Source of the DNA: Brachypterus glaber
Lineage: Eukaryota; Arthropoda; Insecta; Coleoptera; Kateretidae
Assembly: GCA_958510825.1 (NCBI GenBank)
Contig: OY294049.1
Location: forward strand, 8,184,001 to 8,248,000
Length of the DNA stretch: 64,000 nucleotides
Reading direction: 5' to 3'
The stretch's first letter is position 1; the number at the start of each line of letters is the position of its first letter. The position numbers were made by a program, and so were the translations under genes. This document shows positions 18,771-30,923 of this stretch, piece after piece. Under the pieces are notes generated by a model. It was not told where the DNA came from, ran no database searches, and saw only the letters and a list, made by a program, of their open reading frames with translations.

Positions 18771-21700
18771 ATGTTAAAAATAATTTTAAGTTCGGTGAAA
18801 ACTTTTGTTGGTTTATCAGCATGTATTGCCTTTTTAATTCTGAAGAACCTGCCTTGTGTTATATTAGGATTTTTAACTGGTATGTACTACTACTTACAGG
18901 CCTGAACGACGTCCAGTGGACGTGGTAAGGCAAACGCCTCCCTAAAATATTTTATGCTATTAAAATTAAACGTGACGTGAAATGGGGAGCTCCCTAGAAG
19001 AGAGGTCAGTGTGACACTTTGTGACAAGGTGGAGTGGTAGGGGACAAGGGAGAGTGTGGGGCGAGTTTCAGTGACACTTGGTGCCATGTGGGGGTCATAA
19101 ATGGAAAAAAAGCCTGACATACTATAGTCAATTTTTTGTGGTAACGCCGGTTAACCAGTATGTTACTCTTTCTCTGTTTAATTGATGAGTTAAAAAGAGA
19201 GAGAAATACATATTCCCCTAACTTGGTTAGTAACCGCTGCTAACAGACCTCATATACTAGACTGGGGATTCCATTGCAAGATCAAAAAAATTTGACTAAC
19301 TCATACGACTCTTCCTCTCTCTCGAATTTTCGTTTCTCTGTTTACAGTAACATCCACAGTTTTATTGGTATTATGTGGTATTTCCCTAGTGATTTTTTTT
19401 ACGTTGGTTATTCTGTATTGTTTTTACGAGCGCCTAATTATAGCTACCCGCACCGAGATTGTTTTGGTTTTTTGTTGTTTGCGGGACGTTAATTTACTTT
19501 AGCGTTGGTTAACGGTGGTTTTGTGCCTGTTTTTATTTTGTAAAAAATTGGTTTGGATTTAGAATAATATATTGAAAAACGGTTAGCCCTCTACTACGCA
19601 GGCGCATTTCGGGTGCGGATAGCTATAACTAGGCGCTCCTTCGTTTTTGTTTACCTTTCAGTAATCTGTTTGGCTTGTGGATTTTTTCGCTTTGTTCATG
19701 TGTTTTGTTAACTTTTGCTGGATTCCGGGACATACAAAAATTACGGAAAATGGAGCAGCCGACAGAATAGCGAATGAAGCCTGGAAAATCTCGTGGTTCG
19801 AGTCAAAACGCATTTCCGTGATTACAACCAAGAAACAAAAGAAATCCTATTTATGAAGTGGAAAAAAGAATGGGACAGTATGGGACAAATTAAGGGAGTC
19901 CCTTAAAAGGACGCATGTACTGGGAAAGGACAAAATTAAAAAAGAGAACATGGTTAATAACTTAGGACTAACCAGTAAAAAAAGAACAAAAATATGTCAT
20001 ATGAGAGGTAAACACTGCTTTACCAACTCCCACTTGTTTAAAATTAACATAAAGGAAGACTCATGGTGTGGTGCGGAAATATACAAGACATCAAACATAT
20101 CCTTTTTGAATGCCCAAGACACTCCCAACAATATTCATCCTTCTATGGGGCCCTAGCTAAGACATGCCCAACCCCTATTAGCCTAAATTCCCTGCTTGTC
20201 ACCCCAATAAATCCATAGCAGTAGAAATAACCAAATTCTTTCAAAATAAAAATTTAATTGTAGAAAATCAGAAGAGAAAGATATCGGAAAGGAAGTTACC
20301 AGAATTTAGAAGTCCACATGACCTGGCCAGAGAGCCTAGAGCAAACCCGAATTGGATTGGAGTGTTCAGTTGTATATTTATATGCAGTTTATAATATTTT
20401 ACTATTTTTTTATCATTGATATTTATATTTTCCCTTATTAGTAAAACAAACTGTGATTAGACAGACACTTTTGTGATCAAAGAGTTTTTTGACAAAAACT
20501 TTTGTGATAGACACTTGTGTAAGAATATTTTTAATATTTGATATATAAATCATATGTATACACCGTTTTATGAGAATACGAATATGACATCACAGTGCGT
20601 AAACTAAATAGCACTCTGTAGGGTCACTGGCATCTATTTCTTTTAACTTAATACATTTTTTTTTAATAGAAAATTTATACCAAAAAAAATTATTTATCAA
20701 GTCTTCAGAATTATATGCAAATATCCATACAGAGTGTTATTTAGTTTACGCACTGTGAAGTGCAATTTGTATTTTCTCATACAGTGTATAAGATATAATA
20801 TATTATAAATCATATTTATAATGACCAGAGTTGATACTTTCAATACAATAACAGGGTTGGACAACAGGAATATTAAATTCTAATTTTTGGTCAGTTTGTT
20901 TAATACATATTTATGCTGAATAAGATTATATGTCTGTATACAGACATAACCTTATTCTCTTATTCGGCATTGTCTGTATACAGACATAATCTTATTCGGC
21001 ATAGATATGTATTAAACAAACAGCCCAAAAATTAGAAATAATTTAATATTCCTGTTGTCTGACCCTGTTATTGTAATGAAAGTATCAACTCTGTATATTA
21101 CATAGTAGAGAATCTATATGTTAGTTTCTGATATTCTACCAAATATTACATACAATTTTTTTATAATAAAATTTATTAATATATTTATATACTTAATTTA
21201 TTAAAACAATTTTTAAAATTAACTTCTCGTCTATCCATTTTTACTTTATACCAAGATTAATCCTATATGAAATATGTATACAGTGCGGTCCAAAAGTCAC
21301 CCCCCCCCCTTTTAACTTTTGAACGAGTTGAGATATCGACTTCAAATTTAGAACTCTTAAATAAGACAACTTAAACTATATTTTAGCATATATTTGATAT
21401 TTTCAGCTCTTAAAATGTGGGCATGGGGGGACATTTTTGTTAAATGAAAAGGGGGGTCGTGTGATACATCATTTTAAAGCTTATAAAATTCTCTATTTAC
21501 ACTAACATTTTTTAATTTTTTAAAAACGTTTTTTAAGGTTTTGATTTTTCAATTTTTTGTGCTAAAACATTCGATTTTTTAAGTTTTTTTATAAATTTTT
21601 ATTTATGTCAACTAAAATTAGTTTAAAAGTATAATTAACATTTTTTTATGATGAAATTAGGCATTTTTAAAAAATTATTTGTTTTTTTTAGAGGAATTTT

Positions 21701-24700
21701 GACATTAATACCCATTTTCAACCCCATTTTAAACCCATTTTTTTTTAATTTAAAAATATGGAGTTAAATGGAGAATTTTATAAGCTTTAAAATGATGTTT
21801 TAAACGACCCCCTTTCCATTTAAAAAAATGTGCCCCCATGCCCCCCTGCCCACATTTTAAGAGCTGAAAGTATTAAATATATGCTAAAAGATGGTTTAAG
21901 TTGTCTTATTTAAAAGTTCCAAATTTGAAGTCGATATCTCAACTGCTTCAAAAGTTAAGAGGGGGGGTGACTTTTGAACCGCTCTGTATAAACATTAAAT
22001 AAAAATTGATATATATTAAGATTACTACAGTAAAATTTTGGTCTTAAAGGTCTTCGTATGTCCCAAGGTTGCTCCAGCTAAGGCTATTTTAGTATTATAT
22101 ATTTTCTTTGATGCATACTTCCTTATGCTTATCTGCACATAAACTCGCATTTTTATTTCCATAAGTTTGTTGGTTATTATCATACTGGATGGCATAATTT
22201 CATTACTCTACAATTAAAGACATTAATACTATCAATTAAAAAGTAATGGGAAAATCCCCATCCAAAACCTATAAATATCTACATGTTTTATAGAAAGCTT
22301 ATGTAATCCTATAAAATTGTTTTATAGGTCGAAGTAGGAATTTTTTTATGAATTGTGTACCTATAGGTTTTTTGGAAAACCTTTGTCCAAAAAAAAAATG
22401 TGAAAACTTATAGATACTTACACGTTTCATAGGGATTGTCCTACTAAAAATTTCCAGTAGGTCTAGGAAAATATCTGTTCAAAAACATGGAAAACTTATA
22501 GATGCCTACGTTTCATACAGATTTTTCTACTTAAACTTATAACAACAAAACAAAACAATTGAATAGGTTTATGCATAGGGATTTTCCAATAGGTCTCTAT
22601 AATAGTCTCTATAATAGGTCCTTTTTGACTGAGAAAGCTGATATGGTCACTACACCACTTGGTTTGGTTTGTTTTAACTTACCCTTTATCCATAGTCAAT
22701 ACAGATCTGTGATAAAACATTATTCCCCACAATCCATATCTTATATATTTATATATAGTCATATATTGTTTTTAGATTTTTATTCAGTAAAAATCAAAAG
22801 TTTATTTATATTTTTCAAAGTTAACCTCATCTTGTGATTTTGACGTCTGTGTTAAAACTTCACTGTCCAAGATAACCAACGTAATAAAAAAACACCAGAT
22901 AATACCAATAAAACTGTGGATGTTACTGTAAACAGAGACACGAAAATTCGAGAGAGAGGGAGAGTCGCATGTGTTAGTCACTTTGAATACGTTAATATTT
23001 TATCTAGTATGTAAAATCTGTGCCGCTGCTCCACAAAAAATCGGCATTTATGAATATCCACTGGACTTTTTTTCCATTTATGACCACACTCCCCTTATCA
23101 CAAAGTGTCACTCTGACACTGAGCAAAAAAAAATACTTTCAATATTTTTATCCACGGCCGTGATTAATGGGCCTATTAATCACGGGTCTGTAAAAATAAA
23201 AATCGTTTAAAATTTAAAACGACCGTGGATATATCCAAGATATATTATAAAGTATAGAATTCTACTCGCGTATAATAGCTACTAATCATTCGGGTGATTA
23301 GGTCACTCGCCTTTCGGCTCGTGTCCCAAAATTCACCCTCATTGATTAATAGCAATTATTATACTTTCATTGAATAATATACTATTATCCATTGCCGTGA
23401 TTAATAGACCTATAAATTACGGGCCTATAAAAATAAATCCTTTAAACTTTGAAACGGCCGTGGATAAAGTATAGTACTCGCATATAATAACTATTAATCA
23501 TTCGGGTGATTACACCACTCGCTTATCGGCTCGTGTCGCAAAATTTACCCTCGCTCGAGCGCTCGTAGAATAATATAATTAAAATTGAGAAGCATTAATT
23601 ATTTTAAAAGTTAACATATCCAATATAAGTGTTAAGGATTTGTTAACTTTTGAAATAATGCTCCTCAATTCTTTATACAAAAAAGAAAATAAAAAGTAAT
23701 TCTTTTTTTGCAAAACGAGAGCCTGTTTCAAAAAAAAAAAAATCGAGGGAAAAAAATAAAATTTAAACAATTTTTTTCAAAAAACATTTTTTTTTGAAAA
23801 ACGAAAAATAATATAATATTATATAAGATATTATCTAAGTATAAATTTATATCTGGACCCCAGAGGCAAAGGACACAATTTCCATTTTTTGTTTACCTCC
23901 GGGGTCCAGATATGTATAAAAAAAAATTCAAAAAAAATATATATTTAAGTATTATTTTGTCTTTTTTTCGAAAAACGAAAAAAAAAATGAAAAAAAAGTT
24001 TAACCCCCATAACTTTTTTGTTATTCAGGGGATTACTTTTAAAAACAATAGGGATATTCCCCTCATAAAATTGATTTTTTCTGAAAGTTTCAACTCGATC
24101 GGATTATTCGTTCTTTAGTTATCGTGTTAAAAAAAAAGCGTAACATCGAACGGACGGACAGACGGACATTTTCAAAGTTTCTTATTACTTTTCCCAAGGA
24201 AAGTCTTGCGTTAGTAAAAAATACGATTTCCGTCAAAAAAAAATATGTCTGTCGGACTGTGTGTCCGGGAAATTTGTGACCACGATAACTCAAGAACGCT
24301 TCGGGCTAAAGGCTTCAAATTTGGACCATAGATTGATTATCCAAAGTTCTAGGCTGGGATTGTTTTTGGTAAAAATCAGATTTTTTCCAAAAACATTTTT
24401 CGTTTTACGAAAAAAGAAACTTTTTTGAAAAATAGTTATTTGGGCTTCCAGTAGAGCTAAGTAAATTTTTTTGTGTTAGGTCGTATTTTGTGGACCGAAG
24501 CGGAGCTGAGCCTAGGTTCATTAAAATCAAAAACGAAAAAAATTAAAAAAATAAATAAATTTCAAAAAATTTCAATTTTTTTTCTCACTAACAACTAGGT
24601 AAGTTGGCATTACTTAATCAAAAAGTCGACAGTAATGGAAAGTACTATATCGAGCACACTTAGTGATAGATGAAATCAGTACAAACAAAACCGTAACTAA

Positions 24701-27700
24701 AGACAGAAAAAACGATTTACCGCACAAGGACACTAAGCGTGCTTACATTTACCGCACGGGACGTCTAGACACAAGACTACTATTTCTAATTTTATAGAGC
24801 GATTCCATAAAAAAATGATTTTTTGAATTGTCACACATAAATGTCAAAAATATTATGATATTAATAACATAAGATTTTAACTCCTTGGTAGTGAGAAAAA
24901 CGTAATTCGCTTACCTCTACTGGAAGCTCAAATAACTATTTACGCCCCCGCGCTCGAGTTTGGAATTTTATTATCAAATTAAATTTCGGCGACCAATTTA
25001 AAAATTTCAGAAAAATTAAATTTTGTTTCAAACGAATTTTTGGTTTGGACTTTTTAGGAGTTAGCAGTGGCATTTTAACATTTTTGCATATATTAGTATG
25101 GCGAAGAAGACTTAACTCGTGGTATAACGCATCGGACTTATTAATAATGGCCCGACTAACTTATTTTTTCTTCACAATTGGTCTTATGTCCTTGGTATAT
25201 TTTAGTGCTATGGAGATTTTAACACATAAAAGTAGGTTCATAACTATTTTTAACGTACACGTATTTTTTTATATACTGTATTTTTTACACGTACAGTGCG
25301 ATTATAAAGTGCCGAACAGTTTGAAAAGAAAATACTCTTCGTTTGAAGCCACGCCTCTGTTAGAGTTGTGCGCGACAAGCCCATGTGATTGCTATGTACA
25401 ACAGCTCGGTGGCCAGTAAAACTCACACAGCTTTCTTGCATTTTACTCATCGCTAATGACAGTTTTGCATTAAAAAGTGTTCGGCACTTTATAATCGCAC
25501 GGTATACGTGTGTATTGGTTTGATTTCCATAGATTTACTCTGGTCCAGAGATGCTTCGATTTAACTGCTTGACTTACGTGGTAGATTGTTGTTGTGGTCT
25601 ACTGATGAATCTTTTGCCCCTTAGGGAACGTTCAAGTATTACGTAACGCAAAATTTGTCCATTTTTGACCCCCACCTAGATCTGGTGTCCCTAGTGTTTC
25701 CACGACCGGCTAACCGTTGTTGCCTATGGTTTCCCATCTCAATTTTTTTTAGTTTAGAGGATTTAGTGAACGCCGTGTGCAATAAAATTTTCAACGAATC
25801 TGTATCTGAGGCATAGATCATTGTTAAAAACGTGATCCAATAAAAAAAAGTTTATAATTTTTTAAGTGTTACGTAACACTGACCCCCCCCCTCTATAACG
25901 CGGCGTAGCGTTTTCGAGACCCCCGCCTAGAGCGTTACGTAATACTTCAACGTTTCCCTAACGGACTTCTTGATAGAATTCGGCTAGAGGCGGTAGCTCA
26001 CGGCACGATATTATTGATTACCAAGGGTCGGATCGAAGTAGCCATTACCGGGGGCATGCAAAAATTACTATTTAAAAAAACTCTTTTTTCAAGTAAATAG
26101 ACACTTTAAACTAATATTCACCAAGCGGAATATCAGTCGACGCTGTTAATATTCAGTGAGTCACGGTCATGGTCCATCCCTGATAGCACAAAAGCCTTCT
26201 AAGAAGATTCTTAAAATAAATAGCCGGAAGGACAGCATGCTTCTTAGAAGCATGTCTATTTTGCTCAGTATATTCTAAGAACGATTAAAGAAATGCGAAG
26301 GATACCGTTTTAATCGTGCTGGGAGTTCCTAAGAAGCTTCTTATAAGCCTCTGCATCAAATAAGAATGTTTTAAGAAGCATGTTAAGAATGTTCTTAGAA
26401 GTAGGCACATGTGCTTTTAAGAATATTTTTAGCATGTTTCTTAAAATATTCTTATTTGATGCATTTAAATAATTTGAATAGTGCGCATAAGCAAACAAAG
26501 TAGGTTCAGATTTCTACATTTATGTAGTTTTTCTCTTTCTTTCAAATATATTTTATGATACTCGGTCCTTTTTATGGAGTGATATCATAATTTGGACATG
26601 GCGAAAATTTTTACGTCTTTGTGATAAACCTAATAATTATAAAGTATATAAAAATCTTTAGATATAGCATCCATCAGGTAAGATTCATATGCGATATGCA
26701 GTTTTACTGTGAAAGCAAACTTTCTACCAGACATAAAAATCATGCGCCACAAAAAAATCCAATATTAAGAGAAAAAAATAGCAAATAATTATCATTTCAA
26801 TAATAATTTTAATTTTTTGTCTAAAACTATATAAAATCACTTTATGTCTAAACATTCATCCATTTCTACTACTTAAGGGTAAAACTTATATTATTAACAG
26901 CACTTTTAAGAATATTTGTAATTCTAACCTAATAAAATTAAAATATTATAGACGCCCTATTATTATTCTAAAAACATTCCCATTAGAATATTTTAAGAAT
27001 GTGTATTTGGGAATATTCTTAACAAAATACTCTAATCATGCTTAACATGTGCACTATAGCATTATTCTAAAAATATTCCCATTAGAATATTTTAAGAATA
27101 TGTTTTGGGAATATCCTTAGCAAAATACTCTAATCATGCTAAGAATGTTTAGAGTAGAAGCACTTATGCTACTACAGCAGTGCACCTTTTAAGAACATGC
27201 TTAGCATGTTTACAGCATTATGCTAAGAACCTTTCCAAGGGAACGATTAAAAAACATTCTTAGGATGAAGTGTGTTATCAGGGATGACTCATGGAGAAAG
27301 ACTTATTTTTATTTTTTTATTTTTTTAAATTGTTTCCCTTTTCAAAAAACGTATAATTAATAAAACACAATATTTTTGTATTTTTGAAAAGAGAAACAAA
27401 TTAAAAAAAAAAATAATAATAATAAGCCCTTCTCCATAAGTCATGGACCATGACTAAGTGACTCACTGAGCATCGACATGACATTCTGCTTGGTGAATAA
27501 TAGTTTAAAGTGTCTATTTAAAAAAGAGTTTTTTAAATACTAATTTTTTCTACTTGGCGACTCTTATAAGCTCATAAGAACACGCATTTTGCGTGTTCTT
27601 ATAGGCCCATAAGAAGTCTCTACTTTTTTTTCTGTTCGGTTGGCAACATACAAAATCCTATCTCTTGACGTTTTGCGTGCAAATGTCAATGTCGATTTAA

Positions 27701-29977
27701 AGTTTAATTTTTTACAAATTTTTGTGTTTGGGTTATTTTTTACCGTGTTAAATTTGTGGACTGGTTAATTGCAGTGAAAAAAGAAGAGATGACTGTAAAA
27801 TATATCAAAATATCATTTGTTCTTAGAATTTTAAACATATTGTAAACTGTAATGCCAACCCAAAACAAAAATCCCTAAATCATTCATCAATTTAAATGTA
27901 AGTTTTTTAAATTTTAGAGCAAAATAGAAAAAATTGTATAAAGCTCTCGTTTCATAACACGTTTTTAGAGCACTAGTACTTTAGAAAACTCCCCGCTAGC
28001 GGCTCGTTTTCTAAACTTGTACTCGTGCGCTAAAAAACGTATGTTATGAAACTAGTACTTTAATATACTATTTGCATGCCTCCGGTAATGTCTAATTCGA
28101 TCCGACCCGTATTGATTACAGATATCTAATCAGTATATTGATAAATCCATAAAGGATCAGTGCCGTAGTCAGCTAATTTTAATTAAATTACAAATAATAA
28201 TAAAATAAATTTAAATTGAGTTCGGATTCTATGGTAGGAATAAACTCCAAACTACGTGTAAAACATACAAATATAATCCGATATATCATTATTATAAGAA
28301 AGGTATACTGCCCGGCTAAGACAAGTTGTCCTATCTGCAAATAAGATGTTTTGAGATATGTCCAGTTGTTTTTGTTTGCACTTTATGAAAACATGTTTAA
28401 ATAAATATGGCGTTGGGTTCTGCTTTATTTTAACTCAAAAATACGTGATATCTTTTGAAAAAATAAACATATTTTTTTTGTCAGAAAAATAAATTGTCAT
28501 ACTAAATGCATTTGTTCTATCTGAGAAAGTTAGAACAAAATGGTTTAAAAAGTCCAATCAAATAACTATGATCTGTAAAATTAGTCCTAGTCATGACTTA
28601 TTCGTCTAGTAAAGACTAGTTAGGACAATTGTATTTAGAAAAGATTGAAAATTCCACTTAGGACAAACATCTTGAGCTAATTTTTAGGATTTGGGTTTTA
28701 GATAGGACATTTCTTTTTAGTAGGCACATGTGGCTAGTGTAAAGCAATACAATGGTGTGCTTATCTCAAAAAGTGAATTTTTGCAGATAGGACAACTTGT
28801 CTTAGCAGGGCAGTATAGTACAGTATATGTATAGTATTAGGGTGGAGCTTATTTTTTTATTCTATCCCAAAAAGGCCACTTATTTGGCACTTAGCTCGTT
28901 TTGTTTTTGTCAAATTATTTTATACTTATTATTAATGTGCATTAAATAAAATTAAGAAGTCCAGATTTACATATTTTTAAATGCTTTTTGAGCGTTTCTT
29001 ACATTTATGGTGAAAATTCGTCAAATTTAGTGTTTTAGAGGCAACCCTGGCGGACTTTCGGCACCTGATAGAATCTTTTAATCACTTTGAAATTTGGCAC
29101 ATAATTTTGTAAACTCAAAAGGCACAAATTAAGATTTGAAAGCTTTCAAATTTTCCACTGATACAAAAAGTGCAGAAAAATTTCAACTATTTTTCACGAT
29201 TTTTGCGTAATTTCACGAATTTAGGTCCAATTTGGACCCTTAGAGAAGTTTGATCACCCTCATATTTTCAGAATGAAAATACTAAAATAATAAGAAAATA
29301 AGGTCCACCCTAGTATAGTATAGGTATATTCTGTAACAAGTGTAGAATGATGCATATTCCGAACGAGTAGATGTTTGTCACTCGAGCCGCAACAGTAGCG
29401 AGGGGAACGGTCCACGGGTGAGGAATATCCATTCTGCACGTGTTGCAGACTATACTTTTTCTACGACTGAAGTTTTATAAATTAATATTTTTATATAAAT
29501 TATATAATAACCAAAAGTTTTAATAAAAAAATAATTTACATCCAGTAATTTAATTTTCATCAATAATTTAATATTTTATAGTAAATTGTGTATTATTTCT
29601 TTGATTTAGCTAAAAATAAAACTCTTACGGTATGTTCCATAGACCGTCATCCGCTCACGGAATGTACTATATACCATAAGAGTTTTCATATACCGTCATC
29701 CGCTTAGGGAATGTGCCATATACCGTAAGAGTATTTTAAGACAGTCGTATAAAAAAATATACATCTTTACCTTTGCTTGGGTATTGTTGAAAATTACGTT
29801 TTCATACCAATTTTTATTGTAGGTATTATGCCAATAAAAGATAGTTTGGTTTTACCAATTATTTGGTCATTTATCTATACAGTTAGTAATATATGGTTAT
29901 TTTGGTATATCTGTGTATATAAAAATATCGATGAAACGCCATTATTAAATAACGAACCTGAATCTCGAGAGGAATAA
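18771..29977 (+). CDS. Gene A: small multi-pass membrane protein, 3 exons (18771-18879, 25058-25231, 29823-29977)
   Basis: Exons of 109, 174 and 155 nt join in phase 1/phase 1 to give a 145-residue protein. Donors are G|GTATGT at 18880 and A|GTAGGT at 25232, and acceptors are TTTTTAG and TTGTAG. The protein has about four hydrophobic segments (VGLSACIAFLI; GILTFLHILVW; LTYFFFTIGLMSLVYF; WSFIYTVSNIWLFWYI) and a polar C-tail ending PESREE. Conserved with gene B are ILSSV/I, SWYN, ARL.., MEILT.K and MPI/LPIxDSL. I do not recognise the family. Its reality rests on two paralogs with identical exon phases and a shared core. The introns (6.2 and 4.6 kb) are full of foldback elements. Confidence 0.75.
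18880..19710. other. Gene A intron 1, first part; long-range inverted repeat arm
   Basis: 19000-19150 and 19290-19400 are mirrored, in inverse order, by 22880-22990 and 23030-23130 (for example GTCATAAATGGAAAAAAAG at 19094 and its complement at 23069; CACAGTTTTATTGGTATTAT at 19352 and its complement near 22900). This suggests a ~4-kb element with inverted ends, whose interior includes the RNase H fossil. Confidence 0.55.
19713..20265 (+). pseudogene. Decayed RNase H and CCHC end of a non-LTR retrotransposon
   Basis: WIPGHTKITENGAADRIANEA (RNase H C-terminal motif) is followed, after a stop and frameshifts, by MRGKHCFTNSHLFKI and then QDIKHILFECPRHSQQ, the CCHC end. The same order and motifs occur in the intact element at 9090-9500, so it belongs to a related family. 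It has multiple stops and no RT domain remains. Confidence 0.8.
20559..20788. mobile_element. Foldback MITE, ~60-bp TIR (TACACCGTTTTATGAGAATA)
   Basis: The left end TACACCGTTTTATGAGAATA...CAGTGCGTAAACTAAATAGC pairs with 20728-20788. About 230 bp, non-coding, in intron 1 of gene A. Confidence 0.8.
20827..21092. mobile_element. Near-perfect palindromic MITE, 266 bp
   Basis: AGAGTTGATACTTTCAATAC at the left pairs with GTAATGAAAGTATCAACTCT at the right. The arms of about 120 bp continue inward to TCTGTATACAGACATAA words near the centre. Non-coding. Confidence 0.85.
21279..21988. mobile_element. Foldback MITE, ~215-bp arms (TACAGTGCGGTCCAAAAGTC)
   Basis: The ends TACAGTGCGGTCCAAAAGTC and GACTTTTGAACCGCTCTGTA pair, and the arms include a C9 run and GACTTCAAATTTAGAAC. 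The ends and TA context look Tc1/mariner-like. A half copy of this family lies at about 53220-53636. Confidence 0.85.
21989..22880. other. Gene A intron 1, AT-rich spacer
   Basis: Contains an imperfect ~60-100-bp local repeat (AAACTTATAGATRC / CATAGRGATTTTYCTA at about 22260-22600). No gene found. Confidence 0.4.
23143..23560 (+). repeat. Tandem duplication, two ~240-bp units
   Basis: Units start at TTTATCCACGGCCGTGATTAAT (about 23148) and at TTATCCATTGCCGTGATTAAT (about 23391). They share ACGGCCGTGGAT, CATTCGGGTGATTA and CGGCTCGTGTC at equal spacing. Non-coding. Confidence 0.75.
23850..24400. repeat. Two back-to-back copies of the GACAGACGGACA repeat family
   Basis: A plus copy (CGATCGGATTATTCGTTCTTTAGTTATC then GGACGGACAGACGGACA, about 24090-24170) is followed by an inverse copy (GTCTGTCGGACTGTGTGTCC then GATAACTCAAGAACGC, about 24247-24300). 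No ORF. Confidence 0.6.
24431..24940. mobile_element. Foldback MITE (AATAGTTATTTGGGCTTCCA)
   Basis: AATAGTTATTTGGGCTTCCAGTAGAG at the left pairs with CTCTACTGGAAGCTCAAATAACTATT at the right, with about 40-bp ends. It sits about 120 bp upstream of gene A exon 2. Confidence 0.75.
25292..25504. mobile_element. MITE just downstream of gene A exon 2 (TACAGTGCGATTATAAAGTG)
   Basis: TACAGTGCGATTATAAAGTGCCGAACA at the left pairs with TGTTCGGCACTTTATAATCGCACGGTA at the right. 213 bp, about 60 bp past the exon 2 donor. Confidence 0.85.
25622..25960. mobile_element. MITE with TIR TAGGGAACGTTCAAGTATTA
   Basis: The left end TAGGGAACGTTCAAGTATTACGTAACGC pairs with GCGTTACGTAATACTTCAACGTTTCCCTA at the right. 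Right ends of the same family recur at about 31424-31492 and 31655-31722. Confidence 0.85.
26024..28110. repeat. Nested foldback: ~230-bp-arm palindrome carrying two insertions
   Basis: The left arm 26024-26177 plus 27286-27355 is mirrored by 27370-27555 plus about 28066-28110 (for example GGGTCGGATCGAA/TTCGATCCGACCC; GTGAGTCAC...CATGGTCCAT). The left arm is interrupted by the element at 26178-27283 and the right arm by about 510 bp of unrelated sequence (27556-28065) containing a hairpin AGAACACGCATTTTGCGTGTTCT. Confidence 0.75.
26178..27283. mobile_element. Self-complementary-word element E1 (CCCTGATAGCACA TIR; AAGAATNTTCTT words)
   Basis: The TIR CCCTGATAGCACA / TGTGTTATCAGGG is flanked by AT on both sides (26176-26177 and 27284-27285). 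Comparison with the intact arm of the surrounding palindrome shows AT is single there, so a 2-bp target duplication. Both flanks are arrays of words such as GCTTCTTAGAAGC and TTAAGAATATTCTTAA, including a ~98-bp tandem duplication at 26963-27157. A core at 26574-26957 matches the minus strand of 37186-37569. No ORF. Confidence 0.8.
28304..28817. mobile_element. MITE (TATACTGCCCGGCTAAGACA TIR, ~38 bp)
   Basis: TATACTGCCCGGCTAAGACAAGTTGTCC... pairs with the complement at 28779-28817. About 514 bp, non-coding. Confidence 0.85.
28838..29312. mobile_element. TIR element TAGGGTGGAGCTTATTTTTT, copy 1
   Basis: TAGGGTGGAGCTTATTTT at the left pairs with AAAATAAGGTCCACCCTA at the right. The interior contains CGGACTTTCGGCACC and AAATTTGGCACATAATTTTG, shared with copies at about 55100-55450 and 62181-62934. 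Confidence 0.85.
29313..29822. other. Gene A intron 2, last part; small hairpin and ~60-bp repeat
   Basis: An imperfect hairpin occurs at 29331-29450 (GTAGAATGATGCATATTCC with GGAATATCCATTCTGCAC). A short duplicated block TACGGTATGTTCCATAGACCG / TACCGTCATCCGCTTAGGGAATGT lies at 29625-29735. It ends with the exon 3 acceptor. Confidence 0.5.
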
Positions 29978-30370
29978 ATCTATCAACGGATGGATGGCAG
30001 GAGGCCTGTTACAGTACACATAAAGGGAAGAAAAAGCCAGCGTAATTTGTTACATATTATATATTTTCGAAACCTTGTATCTCAAAAAATTAGTTTTCAA
30101 TGCGTTTTAAATAATGATAATGATAAAAAGACATGAAACTGAACTATTCTAATTTAAATCTAAATAAGAAATCGTTTACCATGGAAAAAAATATAGAGGG
30201 CCAGGGCCAACGAGTATTATTATGAAAGCGTCATATGGTACTTAACTTGTAGTATAGGTGAGACTATAAAACAAGGTTCCTGATTTTTTTTTAATATCCC
30301 TTACCATTTTCGAGAAAAATGACGAGGGCGGGAATTCTGGATCACCCTGTACTAATCAACTCTGTAAATG

Positions 30371-30473
30371 ATGACTGGTAACTTATACAAACTCAAATTA
30401 ATAACTCGAATATAATGTAACTTATAAACTAATTAGAACTGTTAATTTGATTTTGTATAAGTTACCAGTCATT
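30371..30473. mobile_element. Tiny palindromic MITE, 103 bp
   Basis: ATGACTGGTAACTTATACAA pairs with TTGTATAAGTTACCAGTCAT. Non-coding, just 3' of gene A. Confidence 0.75.
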
Positions 30474-30477
30474 CACG

Positions 30478-30923
30478 GCTAGTCTTAAAAAAGTTAAATG
30501 GAAAGTCAAACCACCCGGATTTTTTGATTTTAATTTGTTTTTGTGAAACTTCCAAACAGTTTTTGACAAAAATTAAAATCGCTCACGAAGCCGTTTTTAA
30601 ATAGTCATTCTTCTTCTTCAAGTTTTTCCTGACATCGCAATACGGAGTTTTTTCTATGACACACCCTATAGCATAGTTACTACCTCGGTTACTACCCATG
30701 ATACTCAATATAAAAAAGACCATTCACACGCCTACTTTATTAATGTCCAAAATAAGAAGACCGTAAAAACTTGAAGAAGAAGAAGAAGAATGACTTTATT
30801 TAAAAACGGCTTCGTGAGCGATTTTAATTTTTGTCAAAAACTGTTTGGAAATGTCCCAAAAACAACCTAAAATCAAAAAATCCGGGGTGGTTTGACTTTT
30901 CATTTAAATTTTTTAAGGCCAGC
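30478..30923. mobile_element. Foldback MITE, ~150-bp arms with (GAA)n near the inner ends
   Basis: AAATCGCTCACGAAGCCGTT at about 30578 is mirrored near 30804. The arms extend from GGCTAGTCTTAAAA at the left to TTTTTTAAGGCCAGCC at the right. The loop is about 130 bp. Confidence 0.8.

Noticed and set aside
26178..27283. CRISPR-like array of short palindromic repeats
   Set aside because: Repeats are degenerate with irregular spacing, no uniform spacers, and the setting is a eukaryotic TIR element.
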